Assembly (NCBI RefSeq): GCF_000002985.6
Contig: NC_003280.10
Span: 3,840,501 to 3,904,500, forward strand
Direction: 5' to 3'
DNA: 64,000 nt
DNA from: Caenorhabditis elegans
Lineage: Eukaryota; Nematoda; Chromadorea; Rhabditida; Rhabditidae
The notes under the pieces are model-generated. The model was not told where the DNA came from, ran no database searches, and saw only the letters and a program-made list of their open reading frames with translations. Below are positions 12,490 through 24,252 of this stretch, in pieces (position 1 is the first letter of the stretch; the number at the start of each line of letters is the position of its first letter). Both the position numbers and the translations under genes were made by a program.

Positions 12490-14115
12490 ATGGATAGAAA
12501 AAACGGTGCGTTTATTTTCTTCACCTTAACCCGCTGCTCACTGATGTCAAAAAGTAAGCAGGGCCAGCACAAACCCGCGAGGTGTCGGCCTCTGCTGGGG
12601 GCGTGTCCAAAGTCTGTGATTGGATGGTGTCTTGTAAATAACCTATAGGGTTTTCAGGTCCATGTAGAATCTGTAACGACCCTGAAACAACGAGTCCCCA
12701 TTTTGGAGCAATTGTTTGCACTGCCTGTGCATCCTTCTTTGGTAGAACTACTGTAGACAAATTCAGATGTATTGCAAATAATAAATGTGTTATTTCTTGT
12801 GGTGAGAGCTATGAATTTCAGGATAATAGTAATGTTGCTCTAGTTTCAGCAAAGAAAATTACTTGTCGATCATGTCGATACGATAGCTGTATCAGAGCAG
12901 GAATGAACAAATTTTGTGAGTTTTTTCTATCACGTCAGGAAACTTGAAACTTATATTTTTTAGACATAAGGAAAATCAAAGCTCCCAAACAACAAGTAAT
13001 ACAAGAAGTAGATCAGAACAAAACATTTCCAAGTTAGTTTTGAGTAGTGTTGTGATGAGTTTGATAACTGAAAATTTACAGATTCTGAAATGTTGCCCAA
13101 CTTCACCCGAGAAAATTCCCATAAATTCAGTGAAGTTTTAAATCTTCCAAACAATGAAATTCTACAGTTTTATGTGAAAGAAGTTGAGAAGTCACTGTCA
13201 CTGAAAAAGAGGAATTTTTCAAAGGTATGAATAAATTTTCTGATAACTTTAAAAATTGGGGAAATCATTCTGCCAGTTCAAATTTAAAAAATACATAAAA
13301 TATACCTAAGTAGCGAATATTCGAAGCAAACTTAATAATTCTTGAAATAAAAAAAGTTGTATAGAATTTCTCTGAAAATTAAAAAAAAATCCGTTTTCCA
13401 GAACATTCTCAATGCAGAATCAATCAATGATCTTTTAATCATTTCTGCTCATCTTACCGGCTCAGCAATGGAATCATGTTTTCAATGCCCCGGGATAAAC
13501 TTATTGGAAAAAGAAGATATTCAAGTATTTCTACGATACTTTGAATTTTCAAATGTTTGGATTGATTCTCTTCGTGAGTACTCACTAATGTCCCATTCTC
13601 ACAACAAGGAAATTTCTAGAACTGACAAGTAAGTTTTCAATCAATAATTCAATGTAGAAGATTTCAATTGCAGAAAAGTAATGAAATTCATTAATCAAGT
13701 TAAATCAACTCTTGGAACTGCACTTATTCATTTGAAACTGAACATTTATGAATTCGCAGCATTCAAATCGTTTTGCATCTGGAATATAAAATTTCACAAA
13801 ACGTCGCAGACCATGAGAATTGTTGCACAAGGCCATTACGTGGCAGTTTCATCTGCTTTGAGAGTGTACTATAAGGTGAATGTTTTTCTGATATTTCTTG
13901 AAACAACAATATTTAATAAAACCTAACTCTGAATATTTCAGAACCAACTGAAACTGAGCGACATGGAAATCGCCATTCGAATCGGAGATATTACATTGCA
14001 AATTGCCACCGTTTCTGTGAGTTTTTGGAATTGATTTTCAACTAAATTATAGAGATTTCAGACAATTTATCATGATTTGATTCGACTATACCAAGATGTT
14101 GGAAGGTCATTATGA
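12490..14115 (+). CDS. Nuclear hormone receptor (left copy B)
   Basis: Exons 12490-12505, 12658-12915, 12964-13032, 13082-13224, 13402-13628, 13674-13875, 13942-14016 and 14062-14115 give 347 residues. Zinc fingers: CRICND, GAIVCTACASFFGRTT, a long insertion before ITCRSCRYDSCIRAGM. The ligand-binding region resembles copy A (SAHLTGSAMESCFQCPG, NVWIDSLREYS, NIYEFAAFKSFCIW). The P-box region has FFGR where most receptors have FF(K/R)R, so DNA contact may differ. The first coding exon is a 16-bp ATG exon, as in copy A, and the last four exons are the same lengths as in copy A (227, 202, 75 and 54 bp), which points to a tandem paralogue that predates the inversion. The reading frame is intact. 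Confidence 0.9.
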
Positions 14116-15420
14116 CTGGGAAGTTTTAATTGATAATACAACTTTTTTAAAGTAAGAAAAAGTTTTAAGGCTGTGATTATATTGTTATTTATATAATTTA
14201 ATAGCGTGATTTTATTTTAATTCTAAATTATAATAAAAGAGTTTATCGATTTGAAATGCGAAATTTTGTAATAATTTTTTTTAATATCAAACTACTTACG
14301 TCCCCATATATGCAAAAATATACTTCCTCGAAAGTCCACAAAGCGCAGATGTGTATCAATAGTCGCGGAATGACACACACTGCCTTATACCGACCGAGAT
14401 TTTTCAAAAAATTGGAGATCTAAACGATAGATCCGTCTACTGTTCTTCTTGGAAGTGGCAAAGAAATCGCGAATTAGTTCAATCTACATGGTGTTTCTCT
14501 CTGCACCCGAGTATTGATGAAGAAGTATAGCTTTTTAAAACACTGCTGAAATACAGAAGAAAAAGTAGTAATTCGCTCTAAAAAAATTTGTTCCGAACAA
14601 AGTGCGACTCATTTCAATTAAAAGTCTATAATGAATTTTTATGATAAAAATTTTAAGAAAATTATCAGAGTGATTGAATTTTGAATTTAAATATGTAATT
14701 AAAACTTTTATTGATATTTTAAGTGAAGAATTATGCTAACAATTTGTTGTTTTTTTAACCATTGCATTAAGAACCACTCTAACCCTGTGAATCTCTGTAT
14801 GATGAATGACATTTTCAGAATTAAGCATATTCAGCACATTGGCAAATTCATTTCAATAATAGGTTATAAAGTTATTTTCGACTTCAAAACTAGATAAATA
14901 AAACTTTTCGAAACGTTCTTATTTATCAATATATAATTATATTGGAGCACAAAATTGACGTTGCCGTAGATTGCAATCTCCGTGAAATTTTAGGACAGAA
15001 GATTTTTTCCCATAAAACAGTGAGAAGCTAAAATCTCAATCATCATCCTCAAAAGTGCTACGTGGAAAATTGGATAAAATCTTGATCTTGAAGCTAGACT
15101 TAAAAAAAAAAGCTCTTAGAATTAAAAACTTCTAACAGTCGCGGAATAATAAGAACATTCAGCAAAAAGACCTTAAATTTTCTGGAAAAATATTTTTTAA
15201 ATTGAATACTTAGACCAAAAAATCATCTTAAAACTGTTCAGAGTATTCTTTTATTCTTTTAATTTCATCCACCAAGAAAAATCTTATCTTCCAGGATATC
15301 TTTTATTTTCAAAAGTGAAAGAGGGCTGGGTAGAGAAAACTTTGATGTCAATCTATTAAACTTAATAGTTCAGGAGAGTGTGTTTTCTTTTCTTAGATTT
15401 GTAGATTCTGCTAATTCGTT
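14116..15420. other. Intergenic with a dispersed ~270-bp repeat
   Basis: 14335-14620 contains, in reverse orientation, a repeat marked by TCGCGGAATGACACACAC and CACCGAGTATTGATGAAG-like sequence. Plus-oriented copies are at about 20880-21140, 21540-21815 and 28380-28625. No gene is evident. Confidence 0.55.
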
Positions 15421-16928
15421 ATGGAAAAAGAAAAGTCATCGAAAAGATTGGACCTGCAAGGAATACGTGGAATCGCAATAATTGTAGTACTTGGATTTCA
15501 CTTTTTCCCGGATACATTCCCAAATGGATATCTCGGAGTTGATCAGTAGGTTCAATAGTTGTTTTTTTCTGGATTCCCTGAAACTTTCTCACTTGCCACA
15601 TTCCAGATTCTTCGTTCATCTAAATTCCTTATGACCATGCTGCTCAAAAGATCTGAAAATCAATCCGCTTTCTCTTTAACCGCTTTGTTTTATCTCAAAA
15701 TGTTCAAGCAAATTCTTCCATTATATCTTCTATGTGTTTCGTGTGTTTCCATGTGTGTTTCCATGATTGCCTTATACAATATCTTCCCGGATACCGCTGT
15801 GGAAAGTAACAAGGACTCCGCCGTTCAAGCACTACTTTTTGTGTCAAATAGACCGGCTACAGAGCAAGAAGATTATTTTTAAATGGTACGTTCACTGTAG
15901 TCAACAACTTTCACAGTTTCCGCAGATTATCACTTGGACCACCCTTCACATTTTTCTTAATTTTAATGTTACAAATTTATGATTTTCAGCTCTCCGACGC
16001 AATAGACATTTTCACTCACACCTGGTCCTTGTCTGTGGAAATTCAATTCTACTTGCTTCATTCCATTCATATATTTAATTGCATCTAAGCTCTCGAGAAA
16101 GTTTCAGTGCTTCTACTTCGTCGTTTTAGGTTTGAACAATCTGAAATTCGATTTTAAACATCTCGATTTTAGGAATTTTCTCGTACTTATTTCACTACAT
16201 ATCTCAACCAACAGTTGCTTTTAATAGCGTTTTTGCCATAGTTTGGCAAATTTCAATAGGTAAGTTTAGAGTTTTTATTAAAGTAGTTTGTTTACTTTCA
16301 ACTTTCAGGAATAATAGTTTATTTTCTATCTCATACGAATACTCATGTCCCGGGCAAAATATTAGAAAATGACCATGGAAAACGATTCAGGTTGTGAACC
16401 CTTTTATCCTAGCTTGGGAACTGCAAAATGCAAATCTAACTTCACTAGCTTCAAGGAGAGAATTCGGGATGAACAGCCTGACTATGCGTTTATAATCACA
16501 AAGTTCTAATGTTGGTGTCTAAATCTAAATCAGTAAACGTTTCAGACACATTTCAATTGGAGTGCCAAAAAACGCAACAAATTTCGATGACGACTCAATC
16601 TATCAGACGATGAAAACCCAAGTGCTAGCATTTATCTCCAATATAAAGTATAAGCTTTTCAAACTCAATACCAAGTATTCGAAGGGACAGTGTTTCACAA
16701 ATTGCGTCGTTGGTTAAACGGGGAAAGGATACAGCTACCATTGATGTGGGGGAATTCTATTTATTTTATTTTAACTCTTTTTCACCGGTGTTTTACAACA
16801 ATGACACTGAAACTTATCGATATTACGACGAAAAGGGATTCATATATTTGTCGTCTTTGAACCATTTAACACCCTACGGATTAGAGCATGTCAGACATGT
16901 TTGGACAGAAGTTTGTGCCAAGCTTTGA
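15421..16928 (+). pseudogene. Decayed oac-type acyltransferase-3 gene (left copy)
   Basis: It starts like its mirror copy, with the acyltransferase-3 opening LDLQGIRGIAIIVVLGFHFFPD (15421-15545), but is disabled in several ways. Relative to the right copy, exon 2 lacks one base just after 15600 (frameshift in VLSxFLM). The codon before ATG at about 15881 is TAA where the right copy has CAA. The sequence between about 16260 and 16320 jumps from exon-4-like to exon-8-like material, so exons 5-7 (membrane segments and the start of the SGNH domain) are missing. Later exons remain recognisable: HTWSLSVEIQFY near 16020, EQPDYAFIIT near 16480, and NHLTPYGLEHVRHVWTE at 16860-16913. It is called broken by direct comparison with 17642-20426. 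Confidence 0.88.
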
Positions 16929-16989
16929 TGGAGATAATTGTGAAGTTTAATAATTTGTTGTGTTAAAATAAATGCAAATAATTTTTTCA

Positions 16990-17641
16990 ATCCCCTTTCC
17001 CTTCGCTCCTATAACTCCGCTCATCTTCTCATCGGATTTCTGTTACGATTAAATTTTCAAGTTTCAATTTGATTCTCTACCCCCGTTCTTAAGACATGCA
17101 TGAACAAAGAAATCTTGAACAGGTTTTTCAGGTGATCCGTCCGTATTTGTGCTATCTAGACTTTTCTGGAACATCCTGGAAGAAAAGAGTGTGAAACAAG
17201 AATTCAGATAATGATCCGGGATGAATAAATCTTTTTAATGAGATGTTGGAAAAAATGGAGGGAAAAATGACAAAGTATAGCCACTCAGGTAGACATTGAT
17301 ATTCGGAATGTCTCTATTGGGAAAGTTTGGGAAACCCCAAACGCTGGACGTACCACTTAGCCTTGCACTGATGTTTCGCATTTGATCTCTCACAGGTGGG
17401 AACATGAAATTTGCGTGTAACTGGTCTGTATTTCGAAAAACCAAGGATACAGGCACATAACATGCCTGTGTTCCAAATCACAGGTGTTTTACAGTTGCTC
17501 ACCTGCGACAGACCAAACATGAACCACCAATGCTAGAAAACCACACGGCCGTTGAAAATTCATGCTATCCGAAAGACTGAACGATAGAGAAAAACTATTT
17601 ATTTCACAACAGAAAAAATGTCTAAAAAACCATTTCAAAAA
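16990..17641. other. Spacer between the inverted arms
   Basis: About 0.6 kb with no counterpart seen elsewhere in the window, lying between the 3' ends of the two convergent oac copies. Open frames at 17235-17520 have no family signature or splice context. I see no gene. Confidence 0.5.
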
Positions 17642-20426
17642 TTATCCAAGATTTGAGCAAATCCGTGTCCAGATGTGCCGAATCCGTTCAACTCCGTACG
17701 GTGAGAGGTGATTGCCGAACGTCATGTAAGAAAACCCATTCCTGTCGAAATATCGGAAAGTTCCACTGGAGTGATTGTAAAACTCTGGAGCATAATCAAC
17801 GAGAACACATTTTCCGTTGCAGTCTTCCACGAGTTGTGCATGTCGTTTTCTTGCCAACTCGTAGCCCTTTGTGTCCACCAAGGCGTTCTGGAATAATTTG
17901 AAGTTTTCTGGTTCAATATTTTCACACTGGTTCAATATTTTCACACTTTTCATTATAATTCATATCCGCAAATTAATCCAGTTCATACGTGACAAGTACG
18001 AACTGCATGTCCTAGTTTTGAATGGTTCACGTCACATTTCAATCAATGTTGGCAAAGCAGCTTCTAAAGATTGAGTAAACTCACATCAATACTTTTTGGG
18101 CTGCTACCTTCTTTCATCATCGTTGCCACTCTCGATGCGACACCTACTTGAACCCTTGGAATTGCATCAAGAATGTAAAGCTTATGTTTGATATTCGAGA
18201 CAAATTTAAACATCTGAGCTTTCATAATTTGATAAATAGGATCTTCATCGAAACTTTCCGGTTCCTGAGATAACGGGTCTCCAATTGTCATGTGTCTGAA
18301 ATTTATCTAATTAACATGAAAGTGGAACAAGTTTTTTCACCGTGTGAAAATAAATCCATAATCCGGTTGTTCGTCGGCCAGATGCTCCGCAAATTGCGTA
18401 AAATTGTCCATACATTCTGGCTTTTTCATGCTAGGATATAGAGCTTCACAGCCTGAAAGTCGAATTTAAAGTTTACAACTTTTCAGAAAAATTTCACTAA
18501 CCAAATGCGGCGCCTTGTAAGATGCTTTTCGCATTTCCTCCACATTCTTCATAGAACATTTTAGCGTGATTTGCGGTCCAGCTATTCCCAATTATAGCCA
18601 TCTTGTATAGACCGGTTTTAGAAAGACCCTAAACTTCATAAGGTGTGGTTTTTTTTTCAACCAAAAAAATTCATACCGAATGTCGACACCACATATTCTG
18701 ATTGGAACTTGAGTCAAAAATACACGTGGGAGAATCCAAGTTACTGTGATCATTGATACTCCATCTATAGTTGAGCTTCAATGCATCATCAATAGTCATT
18801 TCGCTGGAGACAAAATCCGGATCGGAGTTGTTCCTATGACCTGATTGCACATACATTGCATCCTTATCAATGATGATTAAGTTTAGACTAAATAAAATGG
18901 AGATCAGTGCGACCATTTGAGCATTTGGAAGTTTTAGGTACCACTTCTCGAAAGTTTCAAATGTGATTACAGCAAGAATACAAGACGCAACCAGAGCACT
19001 GATTAGTACTGAATTTGATATTTCAAGGTGAGTTGAACTTAAAATTTTCCTACTCACAGTATGAATCTCCATCACACGTCAGCTTCCAATATGCATAAAT
19101 TGGCCAATGGATTAGATAAAGGGAGTATGATATATCTCCAATATAAGTCAATCCTTTTACCGATAACAATACATTGTTGGAAGAAACAAGCATTAGTAGG
19201 CCAGTACCAAGTGTGATTAGGGGTCTGAAAGGCTAAAAATTATTTTTAAAAAAGTAAACTGGGATCACCTAAAAATATAAGATGATAGCAAAAAGGGGAA
19301 CATGGTTATGATGAGAAGAAATATCAATGCTGTATTGCACATAAATCTCTGACGTCTTTCTTCTCCAGGCGTGTAGTCCTCTTGGAAAATTTTCAAACTT
19401 TTAGTAGTGATCTTTTTGTCGTGTCCCATCCGATAGACGATCATGCCTATCAAAAACTGCCAGACCCTTGCAAACATGTTATTGAACGCCACAGTCGGGG
19501 GAGATGAGTAGTAAAATACGAGAGAGGAGAGACCTTTAAAAATTGATTTTTTTTTTCGCGTTTGAACATGAATTTGATTAAAAACCTAAAATTCCATAAT
19601 ACACATTGTGAAACTTCTTTGCTATTTTAGTTCCAAAAATGTAGATGAATGGAACCAAGAAGTAAAACTGAATCTCCAATGATAACGACCAGGTGTGAGT
19701 GAAGATGTCGACGGCGGAGAAAAGCTGAAAATATGCGCTTTTGGTTTTTTAAAAATATTTTTATTATTATTTTTGAATTGCGTAAATTTTTCAATTTTTC
19801 TTGTTGACAAAAGTTTCAACTTCACTCTGTGAAAAGTTCATGCAGCTGACATTTCCCGGGTTCAATATTTCAAGAGAAGTTTAGACTATTTTAAAACCGA
19901 TTTATCAGACGGCCTTTATTCTGACACTGATTATAAGCTTCAAGCCTAATATTCTGCATACTTACCATTTGAAAATAATCCTCCTGTGCAGTTTTAGGTC
20001 TGTTCGACACAAATAGTAGTGCACCCATCGCCGACTTTTTGTTACTTTCAACAGTGGTCTCAGGGAAGAAATTATACAGAGCAACCATAGAAAGCAAGAT
20101 GACAAGCAGATAAAGTGGAAGGATTCGCTTGAATCTTTTGACGTAAAATGTACTGACTAGAGAAATTAATGACTGATTTTCAGCACGTTTGAGCAGCATG
20201 CACATTAGAAATCCGGATAGAACAAAGAATCTGGAATATGGCAAGTTGGTAAGTGCAGGGAAATCTGATTTCCAAAGAAAAATCCAGAAAAATAAACCTA
20301 CTGATCAACTCCGAGATATCCATTTGGAAATGCATCCGGGAAAAAGTGGAAGCCAAGTACTACAATTATAGCGATACCACGTATTCCTTGCAAGTCCGAT
20401 CTTTTTGGTGACTTTTCTTTTTCCAT
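17642..20426 (-). CDS. Acyltransferase-3 / SGNH membrane protein (oac type, right copy)
   Basis: Ten exons in transcript order (20426-20302, 20230-19966, 19724-19586, 19533-19269, 19224-19058, 19008-18677, 18628-18502, 18452-18341, 18295-18085, 17887-17642) give 662 residues in one frame. An acyltransferase-3 domain of many membrane helices comes first (SDLQGIRGIAIIVVLGFHFF; FFVLSGFLM; HTWSLSLEIQFYFLVPFIY; YIGDISYSLYLIHWPIY). It is followed by an SGNH-type domain with IGNSWTANHAK and a terminal GNHLSPYGVERIRHIW containing the expected catalytic-type His; the Asp usually three residues ahead of it is replaced by Phe (FGNH). Such proteins are thought to O-acylate lipids, glycans or peptides; the substrate is unknown. 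It is the intact member of the mirrored pair. Confidence 0.9.
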
Positions 20427-22691
20427 AACGAATTAGCAAAATCTAGAATGCCTTGAAAATGAAGCACACTCTCCTGAAATATGAAGCTTAATAGATTGCC
20501 ATCGAATTTCTCTACCCAACCCTCTTCCACTCTTGAAATGAAATAGATTCTGGAAGATAAGAATTTTCATGGTGGAGGGAATTTTTTAAAACGGAAAAAA
20601 AACTAGAACTGGTCAAACTGAACAGTTTTCAAATGATTTTTTAATCTTTTTTTTTTTGAATAATATTTTTTTAGGAGAAGCCTGATAGCTTGACTTCTTC
20701 AAAAGAAAAATTTCAAATTGCTTCCAAAATATTTGCCCATCCTGTTTTATAAAAGAATGCCCCGAACAGATAGTTCGAGCGCAGAAGTATCATTCTTATT
20801 GGCAACTTTCACACTATTTTATTGATGAGAATGTGAAGTTTTGTTTGGTAGAAATAATTGTGTTCAGCAAATTCCTACTTTTTCCTGTATTTTAGCAGTG
20901 TTTTCTGAAATTATAGAACCTCTTTCAATTCTCGTGTGCAGAGAGGAACACCATGTGGCTTGAACTAATTCGCGATTTCTTTGTCACTGTTCAAAATGAC
21001 ATTAGACGGGTCTATCATTTAGATCTCTAATTCTTTGAAAAATCTCGGCCGGTATAAGGCAGTGTGTGTCATTCCGCGACTATTGATTAATATCTGCGCT
21101 TTATGGACTTTTAAAAAGTATATTTTTGCACATATAAAAATGCTTGGGGGACCTAAATAATTTGATATAAAAAATTATAACAAAATTTCGCATTTCAAAT
21201 GCCGATAAACTTGTGTATTAAAACTTGAAATGAAAATCAAATCAAGCTATTAAGTTAACAATATAATCACAGCCTTAATACTTTTTCTTACTCCAAAAAA
21301 GTTGTTCGATCAAATTAAATTTTCCCAGTCATAATAACCTTCCAACATCAACATCTATATAATGTAATCAAATCATGATAAATTGCCTGAAAATTTGCAA
21401 AACTCTTCATTTCAAATACCAATAAAAGTTTTATTCATGTATATTTTCAATATAAAATTAAATCATTATGCTAATTATTTTAAAAGTTTTGTCGCAAAAT
21501 TCATTACAAATTTCTGATTGAAAAGAGTTTGGAGTTTGTTCGGAACACATTTTTTTTGAGCGAATTACTACTTTTTCTTCTGTATTTCAGCAGTGTTTTA
21601 AGAAGCTATACTCCTTCATCAATACTCGGGTGCAGAGAGAAACACCATGTGGCTTGAACTAATTCGCGATTTCTTTGTCACTTCTCAAAAGGACAGTAGA
21701 AAGATCTATCGTTTAGATCTCTGATTTTTTGAAAACTCTCGGTCGGAATGAGGCAGTGTGTGTCATTCCGCGACCACTGATTGACATCTGCGCTTTGTGG
21801 ACTTTCAATAAAATATATTTTTGCTTGAAGAAGTCCGATAGCCAAAAATGAGTATTTTATTTCACCAAGCAAGATAAGGGACATTATAGAAAAAATAAAT
21901 ATCTCTGCAATCATCGTTTCTGCGATGCTTATATGCAGCAAAATAGATGGAAACATTATGCAAAACTGATAGAATATTTTTGAACGATGTATAAAACCTA
22001 ATTTAAAAATGAATGAGACTGATTTCATAGCCACAATGACTGAAAATAGGAAGACTCTTCCATTTTCGTGCACATGTAAGTTGCAGGTAAGCTTATGGTC
22101 TGTTGTCACGTGACGCCTAAGTTTTAATTGCCGAAAATAAATTCACAAAGATTCATTTACTAGTTTTATGACAGATAAAACCTATCTAGTTCACAAAGAA
22201 CCCATTTTCAGAATTTAGATAATTTTCACTTTTTTGAATTTTTGAAAATTTCCCGAAATTTTTTTAAATTTTGCTCTTTAAAACAATTCTTCCAATAATA
22301 GTTATGTTTTGATCATTTTCATATTATAGTGAATTTTCAACTCAAACGAATAACTTTGAAACAAGTTGTTGTCAAACAACTAAAATTGGATAGAATTATG
22401 GCCGGCACTGTATATGAAAATGTTTGGGCGACGTAAATAATTTGATCTCTTTGACTGAAAAAATCCGGGAGCCGAAAATGAGTATTTTATTTCAACAAGC
22501 AGGATGAGTGATATTTTAGAAAAAATAAATGTTCTTTTAAACGAAATGTCGCTTTTCAAACGCCAATAAACTTGTTCATCTTGGAGTCGAATTTGAATCA
22601 CGCTATTAAATTATATGTATAACAATATAATCACAGCCTTAAAACGTTTTCTTACTTCAAAAAAGTTGATTATCAAATTAAAATTTCCCAG
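20427..22691. other. Intergenic with locally duplicated nhr-B 3' flank
   Basis: The 3' flank of nhr-B is present about twice here. The GTCATTCCGCGAC-containing repeat occurs at about 20880-21140 and 21540-21815, and a related AAAATGAGTATTTTATTTCA block occurs near 21850 and 22480. The left arm has one copy of the repeat (14335-14620). No intact gene is seen. Confidence 0.55.
21329..21386 (-). pseudogene. Orphan last exon of nhr-B
   Basis: Reads IYHDLI... then a TGA at 21329-21331, preceded on the minus strand by a TCAG acceptor. It matches the 54-bp last exon of nhr-B (14062-14115 and its mirror at the start of 22692) with several differences and a small insertion. Earlier exons are absent, so it is a duplication remnant. 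Confidence 0.75.
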
Positions 22692-24252
22692 TCATAATGA
22701 CCTTCCAACATCTTGGTATAGTCGAATCAAATCATGATAAATTGTCTGAAATCTTTATAATTTAGTTGAAAATCAATTCCAAAAACTCACAGAAACGGTG
22801 GCAATTTGCAATGTAATATCTCCGATTCGAATGGCGATTTCCATGTCGCTCAGTTTCAGTTGGTTCTGAAATATTCAGAGTTAGGTTTTATTAAATATTG
22901 TTGTTTCAAGAAATATCAGAAAAACATTCACCTTATAGTACATTCTCAATGCAAAAGAAACTGCCATGTAATGGCTTTGTGCAACAATTCTCATGATTCG
23001 TGACGTTTTATGAAATTTTATATTCCAGATGCAAAACGATTTGAATGCTGCGAATTCATAAATGTTCAGTTTCAAATGAATAAGTGCAGTTCCAAGAGTT
23101 GATTTAACTTGATTAATGAATTTCATTACTTTTCTGCAATTGAAATCTTCTACATTGAATTATTGATTGAAAACTTACTTGTCAGTTCTAGAAATTTCCT
23201 TGTTGTGAGAATGGGACATTAGTGAGTACTCACGAAGAGAATCAATCCAAACATTTGAAAATTCAAAGTATCGTAGAAATACTTGAATATCTTCTTTTTC
23301 CAATAAGTTTATCCCGGGGCATTGAAAACATGATTCCATTGCTGAGCCGGTGTGATGAGCAGAAATGATTAAAAGATCATTGATTGATTCTGCATTGAGA
23401 ATGTTCTGGAAAACAGATTTTTTTAATTTTCAGCGAAATTCTGGTATATTTTATGTATTTTTTTAATTTGAACTGGCAGAATGATTTCCCTAATTTTTAA
23501 AGTTCTAAGAAAATTGATTCATACCTTTGAACAATTCCTCTTTTTCTGTGACAATGATTTCTCAACTTCTTTCACATAAAATTGTAGAATTTCATCGTTT
23601 TGAAGATTTAAAACTTTACTGAATCCATGCATTGCATAGTTTATGTTAGACGACGTCTCGGATTCTTTAAATTTTCAGTTATCAAACTCATCACAACACT
23701 ACTCAAAACTAACTTTGAAATGTTTCGTTTCGATCTACTTCTTGTATTACTTGTTGTTTGGGAGCTTTGATTTTCCTTGTGTCTAAAAAATATAAGTTTC
23801 AGCCTGACGTGATAGAAAAAACTCACAAAATTTGTTCATTCCTGCTCTGATACAGCTATCGTATCGACATGATCGACAAGTAATTTTCTTTGCTGAAACT
23901 AGAGCAACATTACTATTATCCTGAAATTCATAGCTCTCACCACAAGAAATAACACATTTATTATTTGCAATACATCTGAATTTGTCTACAGTAGTTCTAC
24001 CAAAGAAGGATGCACAGGCAGTGCAAACAATTGCTCCAAAATGGGAACTCGTTGTTTCAGGGTCGTTACAGATTCTACATGGACCTGAAAACCCTATAGG
24101 TTATTTACAAGACACCATCCAATCACAGTCTTTGGACACGCCCCCAGCAGAGGCCGACACCTCGCGGGTTTGTGCTGGCCCTGCTAACTTTTTGACATCA
24201 GTGAGCAGCGGGTTAAGGTGAAGAAAATGAACGCACCGTTTTTTCTATCCAT
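22692..24252 (-). CDS. Nuclear hormone receptor (right copy B)
   Basis: Mirror copy of 12490-14115 with the same exon plan: 24252-24237, 24084-23827, 23782-23714, 23664-23525, then the 227-, 202-, 75- and 54-bp exons ending at 22692. The predicted protein is 346 residues. The DNA-binding exon and the first intron are almost identical to copy B, whereas the first half of exon 4 (hinge) is unrelated in sequence (SETSSNINYAMHGFSKVL versus SEMLPNFTRENSHKFSEVL) and 3 bp shorter. The exon 4 acceptor is a weak ATTTAAAG where copy B has ATTTACAG. The frame is open throughout, so both copies could be functional. Confidence 0.88.

Larger units (their letters stand above)
8596..16990. repeat. Left arm of large inverted duplication (nhr-A / nhr-B / oac)
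   Basis: The gene order nhr-A(-), nhr-B(+), oac(+) is mirrored by oac(-), nhr-B(-), nhr-A(+) at 17642-27743. Exon lengths correspond exactly in many places (144, 63, 194, 227, 202, 75 and 54 bp for nhr-A) and intergenic stretches also match in reverse complement (10020-11100 with 25260-26330; 12050-12250 with 24660-24860; 12330-12480 with 24240-24400). Internal indels make the arms unequal, about 8.4 kb and 10.1 kb. Confidence 0.88.

Noticed and set aside
17235-17520. Overlapping minus-strand open frames in the palindrome spacer
   Set aside because: No motif, no splice context, and no copy elsewhere in the window.
12521-24221. 79-codon open frames antisense to both nhr-B DNA-binding exons (12760-12521 and 23982-24221)
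   Set aside because: They are open in both copies only because the sense exon and intron are nearly identical; no splice, signal or family evidence supports them.
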